In this document: piece by piece, positions 40,094 to 49,210 of the stretch
How positions within the stretch are numbered: the stretch's first letter is position 1
How the letters are laid out: each line of letters begins with the position of its first letter
Assembly: GCF_034427455.1 (NCBI RefSeq)
Contig: NZ_JAXQNN010000002.1
Coordinates: forward strand, 186,001 to 250,000
Origin: Jeotgalibacillus haloalkalitolerans
Lineage (GTDB): Bacteria > Bacillota > Bacilli > Bacillales > Jeotgalibacillaceae
Direction of reading: 5' to 3'
DNA: 64,000 nucleotides
Translations under genes and position numbers: made by a program
Notes under the pieces: model-generated
The model's database searches: none
What the model saw: only the letters and a program-made list of their open reading frames with translations
Told to the model about the DNA's origin: nothing

Positions 40094-41761
40094 TTGTCTA
40101 AAGATAAAAACGAAAAGGTAAAAATTATTCCTCTCGGCGGTGTAGGCGAGATAGGAAAAAACATGTACGTCATTGAAGTGGACGAAGATTTATTTATTAT
40201 TGATTCAGGGTTAATGTTTCCTGAGGATGAGATGTTCGGTATCGATATTGTCATTCCGGACTTTCAATATATTGAAGCAAATAAAGAGCGGGTAAAAGCG
40301 ATCTTCCTGACGCACGGTCATGATGATTCTATTGGCTCGCTTCCTTATTTACTTGAAAAGGTAAAAGTGCCTGTATACGGCTCAAAACTGACAGTTGCAC
40401 TTGCAAAAGCGCTTTTAAAAGAATATGGATTTAAAGAGCGCGTGAAGTTCTATACTGTTCATGAGAAAAGTAATATGAAATTTGATTCTGTTAATGTGAC
40501 GTTCTTTAATACCACGCACAGTATCCCTGATTCACTCGGTATTGCGATTCATACGTCAGAAGGTGCGATTGTACATACTGGTGAATTCAAGTTTGACCAG
40601 GCTTCGAAGGGTGGATATGCCTCGAATATCGGAAAAATGGCGAAGCTTGGAGATAAAGGTGTATTTGCGCTGCTTTCAGATAGTACTGAAGCTGAAAAGC
40701 CGGGACATACGACATCTGAAGCTGTCATTGAAAAGCATGTTTCGAACAGTATCAGTCAGGCAAATGGAAGAGTGATTGTCACATGTTATGCATCAAACCT
40801 GATTCGTATTCAGCAAATTTTTGATGCCGCAGCTGCTTCAGGAAGAAAAGTCGCTGTCATAGGAGAAGCGGCTGAACGTGTAGTGAATGTTGCTTCAAGA
40901 CTTGAGCATTTATCATATGAAGAGGAAACTCGCATTAAGCCGCATGAAATTGATCAGTACAATGATGATGAAATTGTCATTATTTTATCCGGAACGCATG
41001 ACGAACCTTTTAAAGTCATGGAATCTATGGCAAATCAGACTCATCCGATTGTGAACATTCAGGAGGGTGATACAGTATTAATTACATTTACGCCGTCTCC
41101 GGGAATGGAAGTCTATTTGTATCGTTCTGTGAATGAAATGACAAAAGCAGGGGCTAACGTTCTGACATCAAGTAAGAATGTCCATGTGTCAGGCCACGGC
41201 AGCCAGGAAGACTTAAAAATGATGATGAACTTAATGAAGCCTAAATATTTTATTCCGATTCAGGGAGAATATCGTCATTTGATTACTCATGGACGTCTTG
41301 CTGAAGAAATGGGTATTCCGCGTTCCAATATATTTATTGCTGATAAAGGTGACATTGTTGAATACCAGTCAGGTAAGATGAAGATGAGCGGCCGGATTCA
41401 GACTGGCAATGTGCTGATTGATGGTAAAGGTGTAGGAGATGTAGGAAACATTGTCCTGCGTGACAGAAGACTGTTGTCTCAGGATGGCGTTCTGCTGGTT
41501 GTTGTCACACTGAACCGCAAGACAAAAACAATTGCTGCAGGGCCTGAAGTCATTTCACGCGGATTTGTCTATGTCAGAGAATCAGAAAAGCTGATGGAAG
41601 AGTCAGTAACTGCTGTCAGAAATATTGTTGAGAAAAACGTTGAAAACCGTACATTTGACTGGTCTGGTATCAAGCAGGAGATCAGAGACTCATTGAATCA
41701 TCTGCTTTACACTCGTACCAAACGCCGTCCGATGATTTTACCGATCATTATGGAAGTATAA
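40094..41761 (+). CDS. rnjB: Ribonuclease J2
   Basis: RNase J2 is the beta-CASP metallo-lactamase partner of RNase J1 in 5' RNA decay and processing. The 555 residues include the first metal motif as HGHDDSIG (from about H74), where active J1 enzymes have a second His in place of the Ser. This degenerate motif and position next to dapA identify J2 rather than J1. The later SGHGSQEDLKMM motif (beta-CASP) is intact. The TTG start follows TAGGAGGAA. Activity is expected to be weak on its own. Confidence 0.94.
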   Translation: MSKDKNEKVKIIPLGGVGEIGKNMYVIEVDEDLFIIDSGLMFPEDEMFGIDIVIPDFQYIEANKERVKAIFLTHGHDDSIGSLPYLLEKVKVPVYGSKLTVALAKALLKEYGFKERVKFYTVHEKSNMKFDSVNVTFFNTTHSIPDSLGIAIHTSEGAIVHTGEFKFDQASKGGYASNIGKMAKLGDKGVFALLSDSTEAEKPGHTTSEAVIEKHVSNSISQANGRVIVTCYASNLIRIQQIFDAAAASGRKVAVIGEAAERVVNVASRLEHLSYEEETRIKPHEIDQYNDDEIVIILSGTHDEPFKVMESMANQTHPIVNIQEGDTVLITFTPSPGMEVYLYRSVNEMTKAGANVLTSSKNVHVSGHGSQEDLKMMMNLMKPKYFIPIQGEYRHLITHGRLAEEMGIPRSNIFIADKGDIVEYQSGKMKMSGRIQTGNVLIDGKGVGDVGNIVLRDRRLLSQDGVLLVVVTLNRKTKTIAAGPEVISRGFVYVRESEKLMEESVTAVRNIVEKNVENRTFDWSGIKQEIRDSLNHLLYTRTKRRPMILPIIMEV

Positions 41762-41789
41762 TCTGAAAATGACTGAACGATTTAATCAA

Positions 41790-41820
41790 AAACAGGCAGA
41801 ATTTTTCTGTCTGTTTTTTT
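41790..41820 (+). terminator. Terminator after rnjB
   Basis: AAACAGGCAGA (41790-41800) pairs with TCTGTCTGTTT (41806-41816), one G-T pair, continuing into T's. Confidence 0.85.
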
Positions 41821-41844
41821 CAGCCGGAAAAGGAGGAAGATCAT

Positions 41845-44187
41845 ATGGCTGAAGCCAAAAGAAAACCAGTTAAAAGAAAGCCTCAAGACAGAAAAAAGGC
41901 AAGAACGCGTAAAAAAAATACACCCCTTACATATGAACTGACAGGCATCGTTATGATTGCGCTTGCTTTGATTGCTGCCTTTCAGCTGGGTGCAGCCGGT
42001 CAAATACTTACGTTGATTTTTACGTACCTGATCGGGAATTTTCAGCTGCTGTTTCCGGTAGCCATTATCCTGCTGTCAGTCTACGCCATTTTATACAGAG
42101 GGTTTCCTTCATTTAAAGGATCCAGAATCCTGGGAAGCATGTTCATCCTGATCAGCATTTTTCTCTTGAGCCATGTATTACTGTTTGATCAGCTCGAACG
42201 TGATCAACTCATGACAAACAATAGCGTTCTGGTTCAGACACATACGATTCTGACTGATGAATTTAATGTAAATGCGGGTGCAGGTATGATTGGTGCATTG
42301 ATTTATGCTATTTTCAATCTGCTGTTTGGATCTGCCGGTTCAAAGGTTGCAGCCGCTACGCTGATGATTATTGGACTGATCATGTTGTCCGGTAAATCAA
42401 TTGGAGAGACGGGAAGAATGTTTGTCAGCTGGATCGCAGAAAAGCTGAAAGGGTTAATAACCATCGTGACAGAGTGGTTCAGTGAAAAACAGCAAGCAAA
42501 ACATGCAAAACGAAAACAGACTCAAATTTCAAGGCGGACTGCTTCGAGAAAACCAAAAGAACCTGAAGCAATACCGGAAGAAACAGAAAGTGAGCCCGAG
42601 GGCTTTGAGCCGTTAATATCCAGTTTTGCCGAAAAAGCAGCTCCTGTACAGAATGCAGTAACAGCAACAGATCAGCCTGATGATAAAATGGATTCTGAGG
42701 AAGAGCTGCCTGATCCTGCTCTTGAAGAGTTTACTTCTTCACCGGGCGTTGAAGAAGTGGAGAACAAGGAATATCAGATACCTGCATTAGATCTTCTGGC
42801 TGTACCTCCGCATGCTGATCAGAGCAGTGAATACAAAGCAATACAGAAAAATGCTTCAAAACTTGAAAAGACTTTTCAAAGCTTTGGTGTCAGAGCAAAA
42901 GTGACCCAGGTTCACCTTGGTCCGGCTGTAACAAAGTATGAAGTACATCCGGATGTTGGCGTTAAGGTCAGTAAAATCGTTAATTTAAATGATGACCTTG
43001 CACTGGCGCTTGCAGCGAAAGATATCCGTATCGAAGCTCCGATCCCAGGTAAATCCGCAATCGGAATCGAAGTACCGAATACTGAAGTCGCAATGGTATC
43101 GTTAAGAGAAGTGCTTGAAGCGAATAAAAGTAAACGAGATGATGCCAAGCTGCTGATTGGGCTTGGTAGAGATATTACCGGTGAAGCTGTTGCCGCTGAA
43201 CTGAATAAAATGCCTCACATGCTTGTGGCAGGAGCAACAGGAAGTGGTAAATCAGTCTGTATTAATGGCATTATCGTATCCATTCTGATGCGCGCAAAAC
43301 CGCATGAAGTAAAGCTCATGATGATTGACCCTAAGATGGTCGAATTAAATGTTTATAACGGGATCCCTCATCTGCTGGCACCTGTTGTAACAGACGCCAG
43401 AAAAGCATCTCAGGCACTTAAAAAAGTCGTAAGTGAAATGGAACGAAGATATGATCTGTTTTCTCATACAGGCACAAGAAATATTGAAGGCTACAATGAG
43501 TATGTAAGGAAACATAACGAGAAAAATGAAGAAAAACAGCCCCAGCTTCCTTTTATTGTTGTAATCGTGGATGAGCTGGCAGATCTGATGATGGTGGCTT
43601 CAAGTGATGTTGAAGACTCCATTACAAGACTTGCACAAATGGCACGTGCAGCAGGCATTCACTTAATAATCGCCACTCAAAGACCATCTGTAGATGTCAT
43701 CACAGGGGTGATTAAAGCTAATATCCCATCGAGAATTGCGTTTGCAGTCTCGTCACAGATTGACTCAAGGACGATTTTGGATACCGGTGGAGCTGAGAAA
43801 CTTCTCGGCCGGGGGGATATGCTGTTTATGCCCGTTGGCGCTAACAAACCTGTAAGAGTACAAGGTGCATTTTTGAGCGATGATGAAGTTGAAAAAGTGG
43901 TAAATGCTGTGATTGAACAGCAGAAAGCACAATATCAGGAAGAAATGATACCTGACGAAGTAGATGAAACCAAACCTGAAGAATCTGATGATGAATTATA
44001 CGGCGAAGCAGTGGATCTTGTTGTCGATATGCAGACAGCTTCGGTATCCATGCTGCAAAGGAGATTCCGTATTGGTTACACCCGTGCTGCCAGATTAATC
44101 GATGCCATGGAGCAGCAGGGGGTTGTGGGACCGTATGAAGGCAGTAAGCCCAGAACAGTATTAAAAGGTAAAGTTGAAGAGGAATAG
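41845..44187 (+). CDS. spoIIIE: SpoIIIE, septal DNA translocase
   Basis: Pumps the chromosome into the forespore during sporulation. The 780 residues have a basic N-terminus, four hydrophobic segments (about 30-180) and a charged linker (210-320). The FtsK/SpoIIIE motor has Walker A GATGSGKS (463-470), Walker B in [12 protein letters not shown], and a C-terminal gamma winged-helix domain ([20 protein letters not shown]) that reads polar DNA sequences. Four N-terminal membrane segments and position after rnjB favour SpoIIIE over the soluble SftA. Confidence 0.95.
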   Translation: MAEAKRKPVKRKPQDRKKARTRKKNTPLTYELTGIVMIALALIAAFQLGAAGQILTLIFTYLIGNFQLLFPVAIILLSVYAILYRGFPSFKGSRILGSMFILISIFLLSHVLLFDQLERDQLMTNNSVLVQTHTILTDEFNVNAGAGMIGALIYAIFNLLFGSAGSKVAAATLMIIGLIMLSGKSIGETGRMFVSWIAEKLKGLITIVTEWFSEKQQAKHAKRKQTQISRRTASRKPKEPEAIPEETESEPEGFEPLISSFAEKAAPVQNAVTATDQPDDKMDSEEELPDPALEEFTSSPGVEEVENKEYQIPALDLLAVPPHADQSSEYKAIQKNASKLEKTFQSFGVRAKVTQVHLGPAVTKYEVHPDVGVKVSKIVNLNDDLALALAAKDIRIEAPIPGKSAIGIEVPNTEVAMVSLREVLEANKSKRDDAKLLIGLGRDITGEAVAAELNKMPHMLVAGATGSGKSVCINGIIVSILMRAKPHEVKLMMIDPKMVELNVYNGIPHLLAPVVTDARKASQALKKVVSEMERRYDLFSHTGTRNIEGYNEYVRKHNEKNEEKQPQLPFIVVIVDELADLMMVASSDVEDSITRLAQMARAAGIHLIIATQRPSVDVITGVIKANIPSRIAFAVSSQIDSRTILDTGGAEKLLGRGDMLFMPVGANKPVRVQGAFLSDDEVEKVVNAVIEQQKAQYQEEMIPDEVDETKPEESDDELYGEAVDLVVDMQTASVSMLQRRFRIGYTRAARLIDAMEQQGVVGPYEGSKPRTVLKGKVEEE

Positions 44188-44199
44188 AGAATTAAAGCA

Positions 44200-44227
44200 G
44201 GGTGAGGCGCATTTGCCTCACCCTTTT
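44200..44227 (+). terminator. Terminator after spoIIIE
   Basis: GGGTGAGGC (44200-44208) pairs perfectly with GCCTCACCC (44215-44223), loop GCATTT, then four T's. Confidence 0.85.
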
Positions 44228-44269
44228 GATCTATAAAAATAAGTGTTTCGTGATTTTATTCATAGTTAT

Positions 44270-44296
44270 AAAAAAAATCAGACATTCGAGGTCTGA
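44270..44296 (-). terminator. Terminator-like hairpin on the minus strand
   Basis: TCAGAC (44278-44283) and GTCTGA (44291-44296) form a 6-bp stem with a 7-nt loop. Eight A's (44270-44277) become a U-run only for leftward transcription. No minus-strand gene is visible to its right, so it may end an antisense or small RNA, or block leftward read-through. The 402-bp gap 44188-44589 also holds the spoIIIE terminator, a cre-like site, an extended -10 promoter and a palindrome. Confidence 0.5.
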
Positions 44297-44332
44297 CCTA
44301 TATACAAGAATTAATAGAATAGGATATACTAT

Positions 44333-44346
44333 TGTTACCGCTTTCA
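44333..44346 (+). promoter_or_regulatory. cre-like site (candidate CcpA operator)
   Basis: TGTTACCGCTTTCA matches every fixed position of the relaxed catabolite-response consensus TGWNANCGNTNWCA. A TATACT (44325-44330) lies just upstream, so the site could overlap a transcription start. The matching -35 is poor. It lies about 245 bp before the GntR gene. Confidence 0.5.
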
Positions 44347-44514
44347 AAAATACTATAACGTTAGAAAGATTTATTTAAATACCTTTAATTACCAATGAAA
44401 AGGGCTTCATTTCACTGTTCTTTATAATGTTGTAACAAATGTAATTATTATGTAATCAAATAGAAAGAATTTTTGTGAAAACTACACAATTGTATTCCTT
44501 TTATAAAAGAAAAG

Positions 44515-44523
44515 TGTTATAGT
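44515..44523 (+). promoter_or_regulatory. Extended -10 promoter before the GntR gene
   Basis: TGTTATAGT fits an extended -10 (TGnTATAAT) with TATAGT at 44518-44523; the -35 (TTCCTT, 44495-44500, spacer 17) is weak. Transcription would start near 44530. Confidence 0.5.
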
Positions 44524-44530
44524 ATTTTCG

Positions 44531-44543
44531 ATTAGTAGGAATG
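44531..44543 (+). repeat. 13-nt inverted repeat, left copy flanking the GntR gene
   Basis: ATTAGTAGGAATG here has its exact reverse complement at 45326-45338. TTTTCG precedes both copies when read in the same sense, directly here and after three extra bases in the other copy. It may be a second regulator-binding motif. Confidence 0.6.
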
Positions 44544-44547
44544 AAAT

Positions 44548-44565
44548 ACATCAGATGTCTGATGT
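44548..44565. promoter_or_regulatory. 18-bp inverted repeat, candidate operator
   Basis: ACATCAGA and TCTGATGT are perfect inverted 8-mers separated by TG. It lies between the extended -10 and the GntR start codon, where a repressor would block transcription. Autoregulation by the adjacent GntR protein is the simplest reading, but is inference. Confidence 0.5.
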
Positions 44566-44589
44566 CAAAAGAGTTGGTGGTGTCTTCAT

Positions 44590-45315
44590 ATGACTATTAA
44601 ATCAGATAATCGGCATCTGTATCTTCAGGTCATAGATCGTCTGAAGAAAGATATCGAAAAAGGCGTTTATAAGGAAAAAGAACGCTTACCCTCGGAATTT
44701 GAACTTTCGAGGCAGCTGGGTATCAGCAGAGCTACATTAAGAGAAGCATTGAGAATTCTGGAGGAAGAAAACAGAATTGTCAGACGTCATGGTGTAGGGA
44801 CGTTTGTAAATGCAAAACCATTATTTTCATCAGGGATTGAACAGTTGTACAGTGTAACTGATATGATCCGTATGGCAGGGATGGAACCGGGAACAGTATT
44901 CTTGAGTTCGTCATTACACCAGCCCACTGATGAAGATATGAACCGCTTCAACTGTTCGCCGGATGATGACATGACGATCATTGAACGGGTCAGAACAGCA
45001 AATGGGGACCCGGTGGTTTATTGCGTTGATAAAATACCTGCAGATCTGATGCCTGCTTCATTTACACATCAGGACAGATCGATCTTCTCTCTGCTTGAGG
45101 AAAATGGGGGTATGTACATATCTTATGCGGTTACCCACATTGAACCTGCAGGCTATCACGAGAAAGTATCTCCTATTCTGGGATGTGAACCAGAAACTGC
45201 TTTACTCGTTTTAAAGCAGCTTCATTATGATGACAAAGATCAGCCTATTTTATATTCTCTGAATTATTTTAAAGCTGATCGATTCAGTTTTCATGTTGTA
45301 CGTAAGCGTGTTTAA
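44590..45315 (+). CDS. ymfC: GntR-family regulator, HutC/UTRA type (YmfC-like)
   Basis: The 241 residues have an N-terminal winged helix-turn-helix (about 8-76; [20 protein letters not shown] is the recognition region, followed by the HGVGTFV wing). A C-terminal UTRA ligand domain (about 95-235) ends in [19 protein letters not shown]. It is the first gene before a nucleoside-type ABC importer and likely controls it in response to a nucleoside or sugar ligand; the ligand cannot be read from sequence. The ATG follows TTGGTGGTG. Confidence 0.88.
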   Translation: MTIKSDNRHLYLQVIDRLKKDIEKGVYKEKERLPSEFELSRQLGISRATLREALRILEEENRIVRRHGVGTFVNAKPLFSSGIEQLYSVTDMIRMAGMEPGTVFLSSSLHQPTDEDMNRFNCSPDDDMTIIERVRTANGDPVVYCVDKIPADLMPASFTHQDRSIFSLLEENGGMYISYAVTHIEPAGYHEKVSPILGCEPETALLVLKQLHYDDKDQPILYSLNYFKADRFSFHVVRKRV

Positions 45316-45325
45316 TGCATTTATG

Positions 45326-45338
45326 CATTCCTACTAAT
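45326..45338 (-). repeat. 13-nt inverted repeat, right copy flanking the GntR gene
   Basis: CATTCCTACTAAT is the exact reverse complement of 44531-44543. It overlaps another inverted repeat, AATGCAT-TT-ATGCATT (45314-45329), that spans the GntR stop codon. Together they lie just upstream of the lipoprotein gene. Confidence 0.6.
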
Positions 45339-45366
45339 ACACGAAAAATTTTTAGGGGGTAACAAA

Positions 45367-46446
45367 ATGAAAAAGCGTAAGTACGGAGTAGCACTTTCTA
45401 TGATTCTTGCAGCAGGTACTGTTCTTGCAGCGTGTGGAAGCGATGAAGCTGACACAGGTACAGATGAGGGCAATGGCGGCGGAGAAGGCACTGAAGAAAC
45501 AAGTGACTTCAAAGTAGCAATGGTAACTGATACTGGCGGTGTTGATGATAAGTCATTCAACCAGTCAGCATGGGAAGGTCTTCAGCAGTTCGGTGCTGAT
45601 AATGGTCTTGAAGAAGGTACAGATGGTTATACTTACTTCCAGTCTAATAACGATGCAGACTATGTAACAAACATGAACACAGCAGTACGTAATGACTTCA
45701 ACCTTGTTTTTGGTGTTGGTTTCCTTTTAAATCAGGCATTAACAGAGGTAGCAAGCCAAAACGCTGATACAAACTTCGCTCTGATTGATGATGTATCTGA
45801 AGGCGATAATGTAGCTTCAATTACTTTTAAAGAGCATGAAGGTTCTTTCCTTGTTGGTGTTGCAGCAGGTCTTGCAACTGAATCTGACCAGATCGGATTT
45901 GTAGGCGGAGTTGAATCTGACCTGATTAACAAATTCGCAGCAGGTTTCCAGGCTGGTGTTGAAGCAGTTAATCCGGATGCAGATGTTCAGATTGAATTCG
46001 CTGGTGACTTCAATGATGCAGCGCGTGGTCAGCAGATTGCGGCATCAATGTACGGTTCAGGCGTTGACGTAATCTATCACGCAGCAGGCGGAACTGGTAA
46101 CGGCGTATTCACAGAAGCGAAAAACCTTAAGCAACAGGATCCGGATCGTCAGGTTTGGGTAATTGGAGTTGACCGTGACCAGTGGGAAGAAGGTCAGGTT
46201 GGAGAAGACAATGTAACACTTACTTCAATGGTTAAGCGTGTTGACGTTGCTGTTCAGGATATCTCAAAACGTGCTATGGATGGCGAGTTCCCTGGCGGAG
46301 AAGTAATTGAGTACGGTATTCAGGAAGAAGGTATTGCGATCGCTGAAAGCCAGGACAACCTGTCACAGGAAATCCTTGATGAGATTGCAAACTACCAGCA
46401 GCAAATCGTTGATGGTGAAATCGAAGTACCGTCTACACTTGAGTAA
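45367..46446 (+). CDS. nupN: BMP/PnrA-family nucleoside-binding lipoprotein
   Basis: Substrate-binding lipoprotein of an ABC importer, BMP/TmpC/Med family, members of which bind purine nucleosides. The 359 residues start with a lipoprotein signal peptide, lipobox LAAC with Cys23, then an acidic Gly/Glu/Thr-rich spacer to about residue 45. The periplasmic-binding-like fold includes DTGGVDDKSFNQSAWEGL and the HAAGGTGNGVFTEAKN segment. The symbol follows the B. subtilis guanosine transporter by gene order and size; specificity is not proven. Ribosome site TAGGGGG. Confidence 0.88.
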   Translation: MKKRKYGVALSMILAAGTVLAACGSDEADTGTDEGNGGGEGTEETSDFKVAMVTDTGGVDDKSFNQSAWEGLQQFGADNGLEEGTDGYTYFQSNNDADYVTNMNTAVRNDFNLVFGVGFLLNQALTEVASQNADTNFALIDDVSEGDNVASITFKEHEGSFLVGVAAGLATESDQIGFVGGVESDLINKFAAGFQAGVEAVNPDADVQIEFAGDFNDAARGQQIAASMYGSGVDVIYHAAGGTGNGVFTEAKNLKQQDPDRQVWVIGVDRDQWEEGQVGEDNVTLTSMVKRVDVAVQDISKRAMDGEFPGGEVIEYGIQEEGIAIAESQDNLSQEILDEIANYQQQIVDGEIEVPSTLE

Positions 46447-46459
46447 TAACAAATGCATA

Positions 46460-46503
46460 GGGAATGGAGGGGCTGTTTCAGTCCTGAAATTCCCTTTTTT
46501 TTT
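46460..46503 (+). terminator. Terminator between lipoprotein and ATPase genes
   Basis: GGGAAT (46460-46465) pairs with ATTCCC, enclosing an inner GGGCTG-TTT-CAGTCC hairpin; a run of T's follows. Partial termination here would make more binding protein than transporter, a common arrangement. Confidence 0.75.
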
Positions 46504-46632
46504 GCAAGAATGTTAACTGAATAAGGGAAATTTTCTTCCTTCTTCATTTAGCATTTTTCAGGAAAGGTCTGGTAAAAGAAGTCAGACCTCATTCAACCTA
46601 CCACCGCATGATAAATAAAGGAGTGATAACGG

Positions 46633-48165
46633 ATGGATTATGTAATAGAGATGCTCGACATCCGAAAAGAGTTTCCGGGAATAGTCGCAAATGATAATAT
46701 CACGCTTCAATTGAAGAAGGGTGAAATTCATGCGCTATTAGGGGAAAACGGGGCAGGAAAGTCAACGTTAATGAATGTTCTGTTTGGACTGTACCAGCCA
46801 GAGAAGGGTGAAATCAAAGTACGCGGCAAGGAAGTGAAGATTACGAGTCCCAACGTTGCAAATGATCTTGGGATCGGGATGGTTCACCAGCACTTTATGC
46901 TTGTAGACACGTTTACCGTAACTGAAAATATCGTTCTTGGTCTTGAACCGAAAAAAGGCTTGAATATTGATATGAAAAAAGCTGAAAAGGAAGTTCAGGA
47001 AATTTCAGACCGTTACGGGTTAAAGGTAGATCCAAAAGCAAAGATTGCTGATATTTCTGTAGGAATGCAGCAGCGTGTTGAAATCTTAAAAACGTTATAC
47101 CGCGGTGCGGAAATTCTGATCTTCGATGAGCCTACAGCAGTACTGACACCTCAGGAGATTAAAGAATTAATTCAGATTTTCAGAACACTGATTGCTGAAG
47201 GGAAATCTATTATTCTGATTACACATAAACTGAAAGAGATTATTGAGGTATGTGACCGCGTGACAGTCATCCGTAAAGGAGTTGGGATTGATACGCTTGA
47301 TGTAGAAGGAACAACGCCGGATCAGCTCGCAAGTCTGATGGTAGGAAGAGAAGTTACATTTAAAACGGATAAAACGGACTCTAATCCTGCACACAATGTG
47401 CTTGAAATCTCCAAATTAAATGTGAAAGATTCACGTGGCGTCAATGCTGTGAAAAACCTCGACCTGACAGTCAGAGCAGGGGAAATTGTCGGCATTGCAG
47501 GAGTTGATGGTAACGGCCAGTCTGAACTGATCGAAGCCATTACAGGACTCAGAAAGATTTCGTCCGGAACCATTAAGCTAAATGATCAGGACTTATCTTC
47601 ATATAAAACAAGAAAAATCACTGAAGCGGGCGTTGGGCATATTCCTCAGGACAGACATAAGCACGGGCTTGTCCTCGATTTTCCAATCGGAGATAATATG
47701 GTCCTTCAGACGTACTATCACAAACCATATTCAAAATACAGCCTGCTGAATAACAAAGAAATTAACAAACAGGCTAAAAAACTGATTCAGGAATTTGATG
47801 TCCGTACACCTTCTGAAACTACTCCGGCACGTGCACTTTCAGGTGGTAACCAGCAAAAGGCAATCATCGGCCGTGAAGTTGACCGTGATCCGGATCTTCT
47901 GATTGCTGCGCAGCCGACGCGTGGACTTGATGTAGGGGCAATTGAATTTATTCATAAACGCCTGATTGAACAGCGTGATAATGGGAAAGCAGTTCTGCTC
48001 GTATCATTTGAACTTGAAGAAATTATTAATGTAAGTGACCGTATCGCAGTCATTTATGATGGAAGTATTATTGAAATTGTTGATCCTAAAACGACAACCG
48101 AGCAGGAGCTTGGGTTACTGATGGCAGGGTCTAAGAATAAGGCGGGTGAAGCAGAGAATGTTTAA
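46633..48165 (+). CDS. nupO: Nucleoside ABC transporter ATPase (two ABC domains)
   Basis: A 510-residue double ATPase of the RbsA/MglA-like group that drives nucleoside uptake. The first domain has a full Walker A (GENGAGKST, about 38-46), the signature region ISVGMQQR and Walker B LIFDEPTA. The second domain has a degenerate Walker A (GVDGNGQS), signature LSGGNQQK, and a Walker B in DLLIAAQPTRGLD lacking the usual Asp-Glu pair, which is typical for this family. The ATG follows AAAGGAGTG. Confidence 0.9.
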   Translation: MDYVIEMLDIRKEFPGIVANDNITLQLKKGEIHALLGENGAGKSTLMNVLFGLYQPEKGEIKVRGKEVKITSPNVANDLGIGMVHQHFMLVDTFTVTENIVLGLEPKKGLNIDMKKAEKEVQEISDRYGLKVDPKAKIADISVGMQQRVEILKTLYRGAEILIFDEPTAVLTPQEIKELIQIFRTLIAEGKSIILITHKLKEIIEVCDRVTVIRKGVGIDTLDVEGTTPDQLASLMVGREVTFKTDKTDSNPAHNVLEISKLNVKDSRGVNAVKNLDLTVRAGEIVGIAGVDGNGQSELIEAITGLRKISSGTIKLNDQDLSSYKTRKITEAGVGHIPQDRHKHGLVLDFPIGDNMVLQTYYHKPYSKYSLLNNKEINKQAKKLIQEFDVRTPSETTPARALSGGNQQKAIIGREVDRDPDLLIAAQPTRGLDVGAIEFIHKRLIEQRDNGKAVLLVSFELEEIINVSDRIAVIYDGSIIEIVDPKTTTEQELGLLMAGSKNKAGEAENV

Positions 48166-49210
48166 TCAATTCAGCAGATGGCAGAAGATTCTGATTCCTG
48201 TTATCTCAGTTGTTCTCGGTTTACTGGTTGGAGCCATTGTTATGCTGGTTTCAGGCTATAATCCGATAGAGGGATACTCAGCACTTCTTGCCGGCTCCCT
48301 GGGAGAAGGTTTTTATATCGGTGAAACAATCAGACAGATTACACCTTATATATTTGCGGGTCTTGCAGTGGCGTTTGCTTTCCGCACAGGGCTGTTTAAC
48401 ATTGGTGTAGAAGGTCAGCTTTTAGTAGGCTGGGTTGCTTCTGTCTGGGTAGGGCTGGCATTTGATCTGCCGAAAATCATCCACCTGCCAATGGCGATTT
48501 TAGCCGGTGCTGTGGCTGGTGCGCTGTGGGCTTTTGTTCCCGGTCTTTTAAAAGCAAGGCTGCGTGTTCACGAAGTAATTGTGACAATCATGATGAACTA
48601 TATTGCACTTCACTTATGTAACTACCTTGTGCGTTATGTCATTTCAGATCAGCAGAATACGACAGACCGCGTGCCTGAGTCAGCTTCACTTAAGTCTCCA
48701 TTCTTTGAAACACTGACTGAATTTTCTACAATGCATTACGGTATATTCCTGGCACTTGCAGCAGCCATTATTTACTTTGTTGTTCTCGAAAAGACAACAA
48801 CCGGCTTCGAGCTGCGTTCAGTAGGGTTTAACCAGCATGCTTCAGAGTATGCAGGTATGAATGTTAACCGCAATATTATTCTTTCAATGGTCATTTCAGG
48901 GGCTTTTGCCGGCCTTGGAGGCGCTATGGAAGGACTCGGAACATTCGGATACGGATTCATCCATGGTGCATTCTCAGGAGTAGGATTTGATGGAATCGCC
49001 GTTGCACTTCTTGGTGGAAATGTTGCTATTGGTGTTATCCTGGCAGCTGCATTATTTGGAATCCTGAAACAGGGTGCCCTGATCATGCCGCTCCAATCGG
49101 GCGTACCAACTGAATTGGTTGAAATTGTTATAGCCATTATCATTTTCTTTGTTGCATCCAGCTACATTATTGCGTATCTGCTGCAGCGTCTCAAAAAGGG
49201 GGCAAAATAA
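48158..49210 (+). CDS. nupP: Nucleoside ABC transporter permease
   Basis: Integral membrane subunit of the BPD_transp_2 family. The ATG at 48158 overlaps the ATPase stop by 8 bp and follows GGCGGGTGA; a GTG at 48146 is an alternative. About nine hydrophobic segments are visible in the 350 residues. The conserved cytoplasmic motif FELRSVGFNQHASEYAGMNV contacts the ATPase. The second permease follows directly after the stop. Confidence 0.89.
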   Translation: MFNQFSRWQKILIPVISVVLGLLVGAIVMLVSGYNPIEGYSALLAGSLGEGFYIGETIRQITPYIFAGLAVAFAFRTGLFNIGVEGQLLVGWVASVWVGLAFDLPKIIHLPMAILAGAVAGALWAFVPGLLKARLRVHEVIVTIMMNYIALHLCNYLVRYVISDQQNTTDRVPESASLKSPFFETLTEFSTMHYGIFLALAAAIIYFVVLEKTTTGFELRSVGFNQHASEYAGMNVNRNIILSMVISGAFAGLGGAMEGLGTFGYGFIHGAFSGVGFDGIAVALLGGNVAIGVILAAALFGILKQGALIMPLQSGVPTELVEIVIAIIIFFVASSYIIAYLLQRLKKGAK

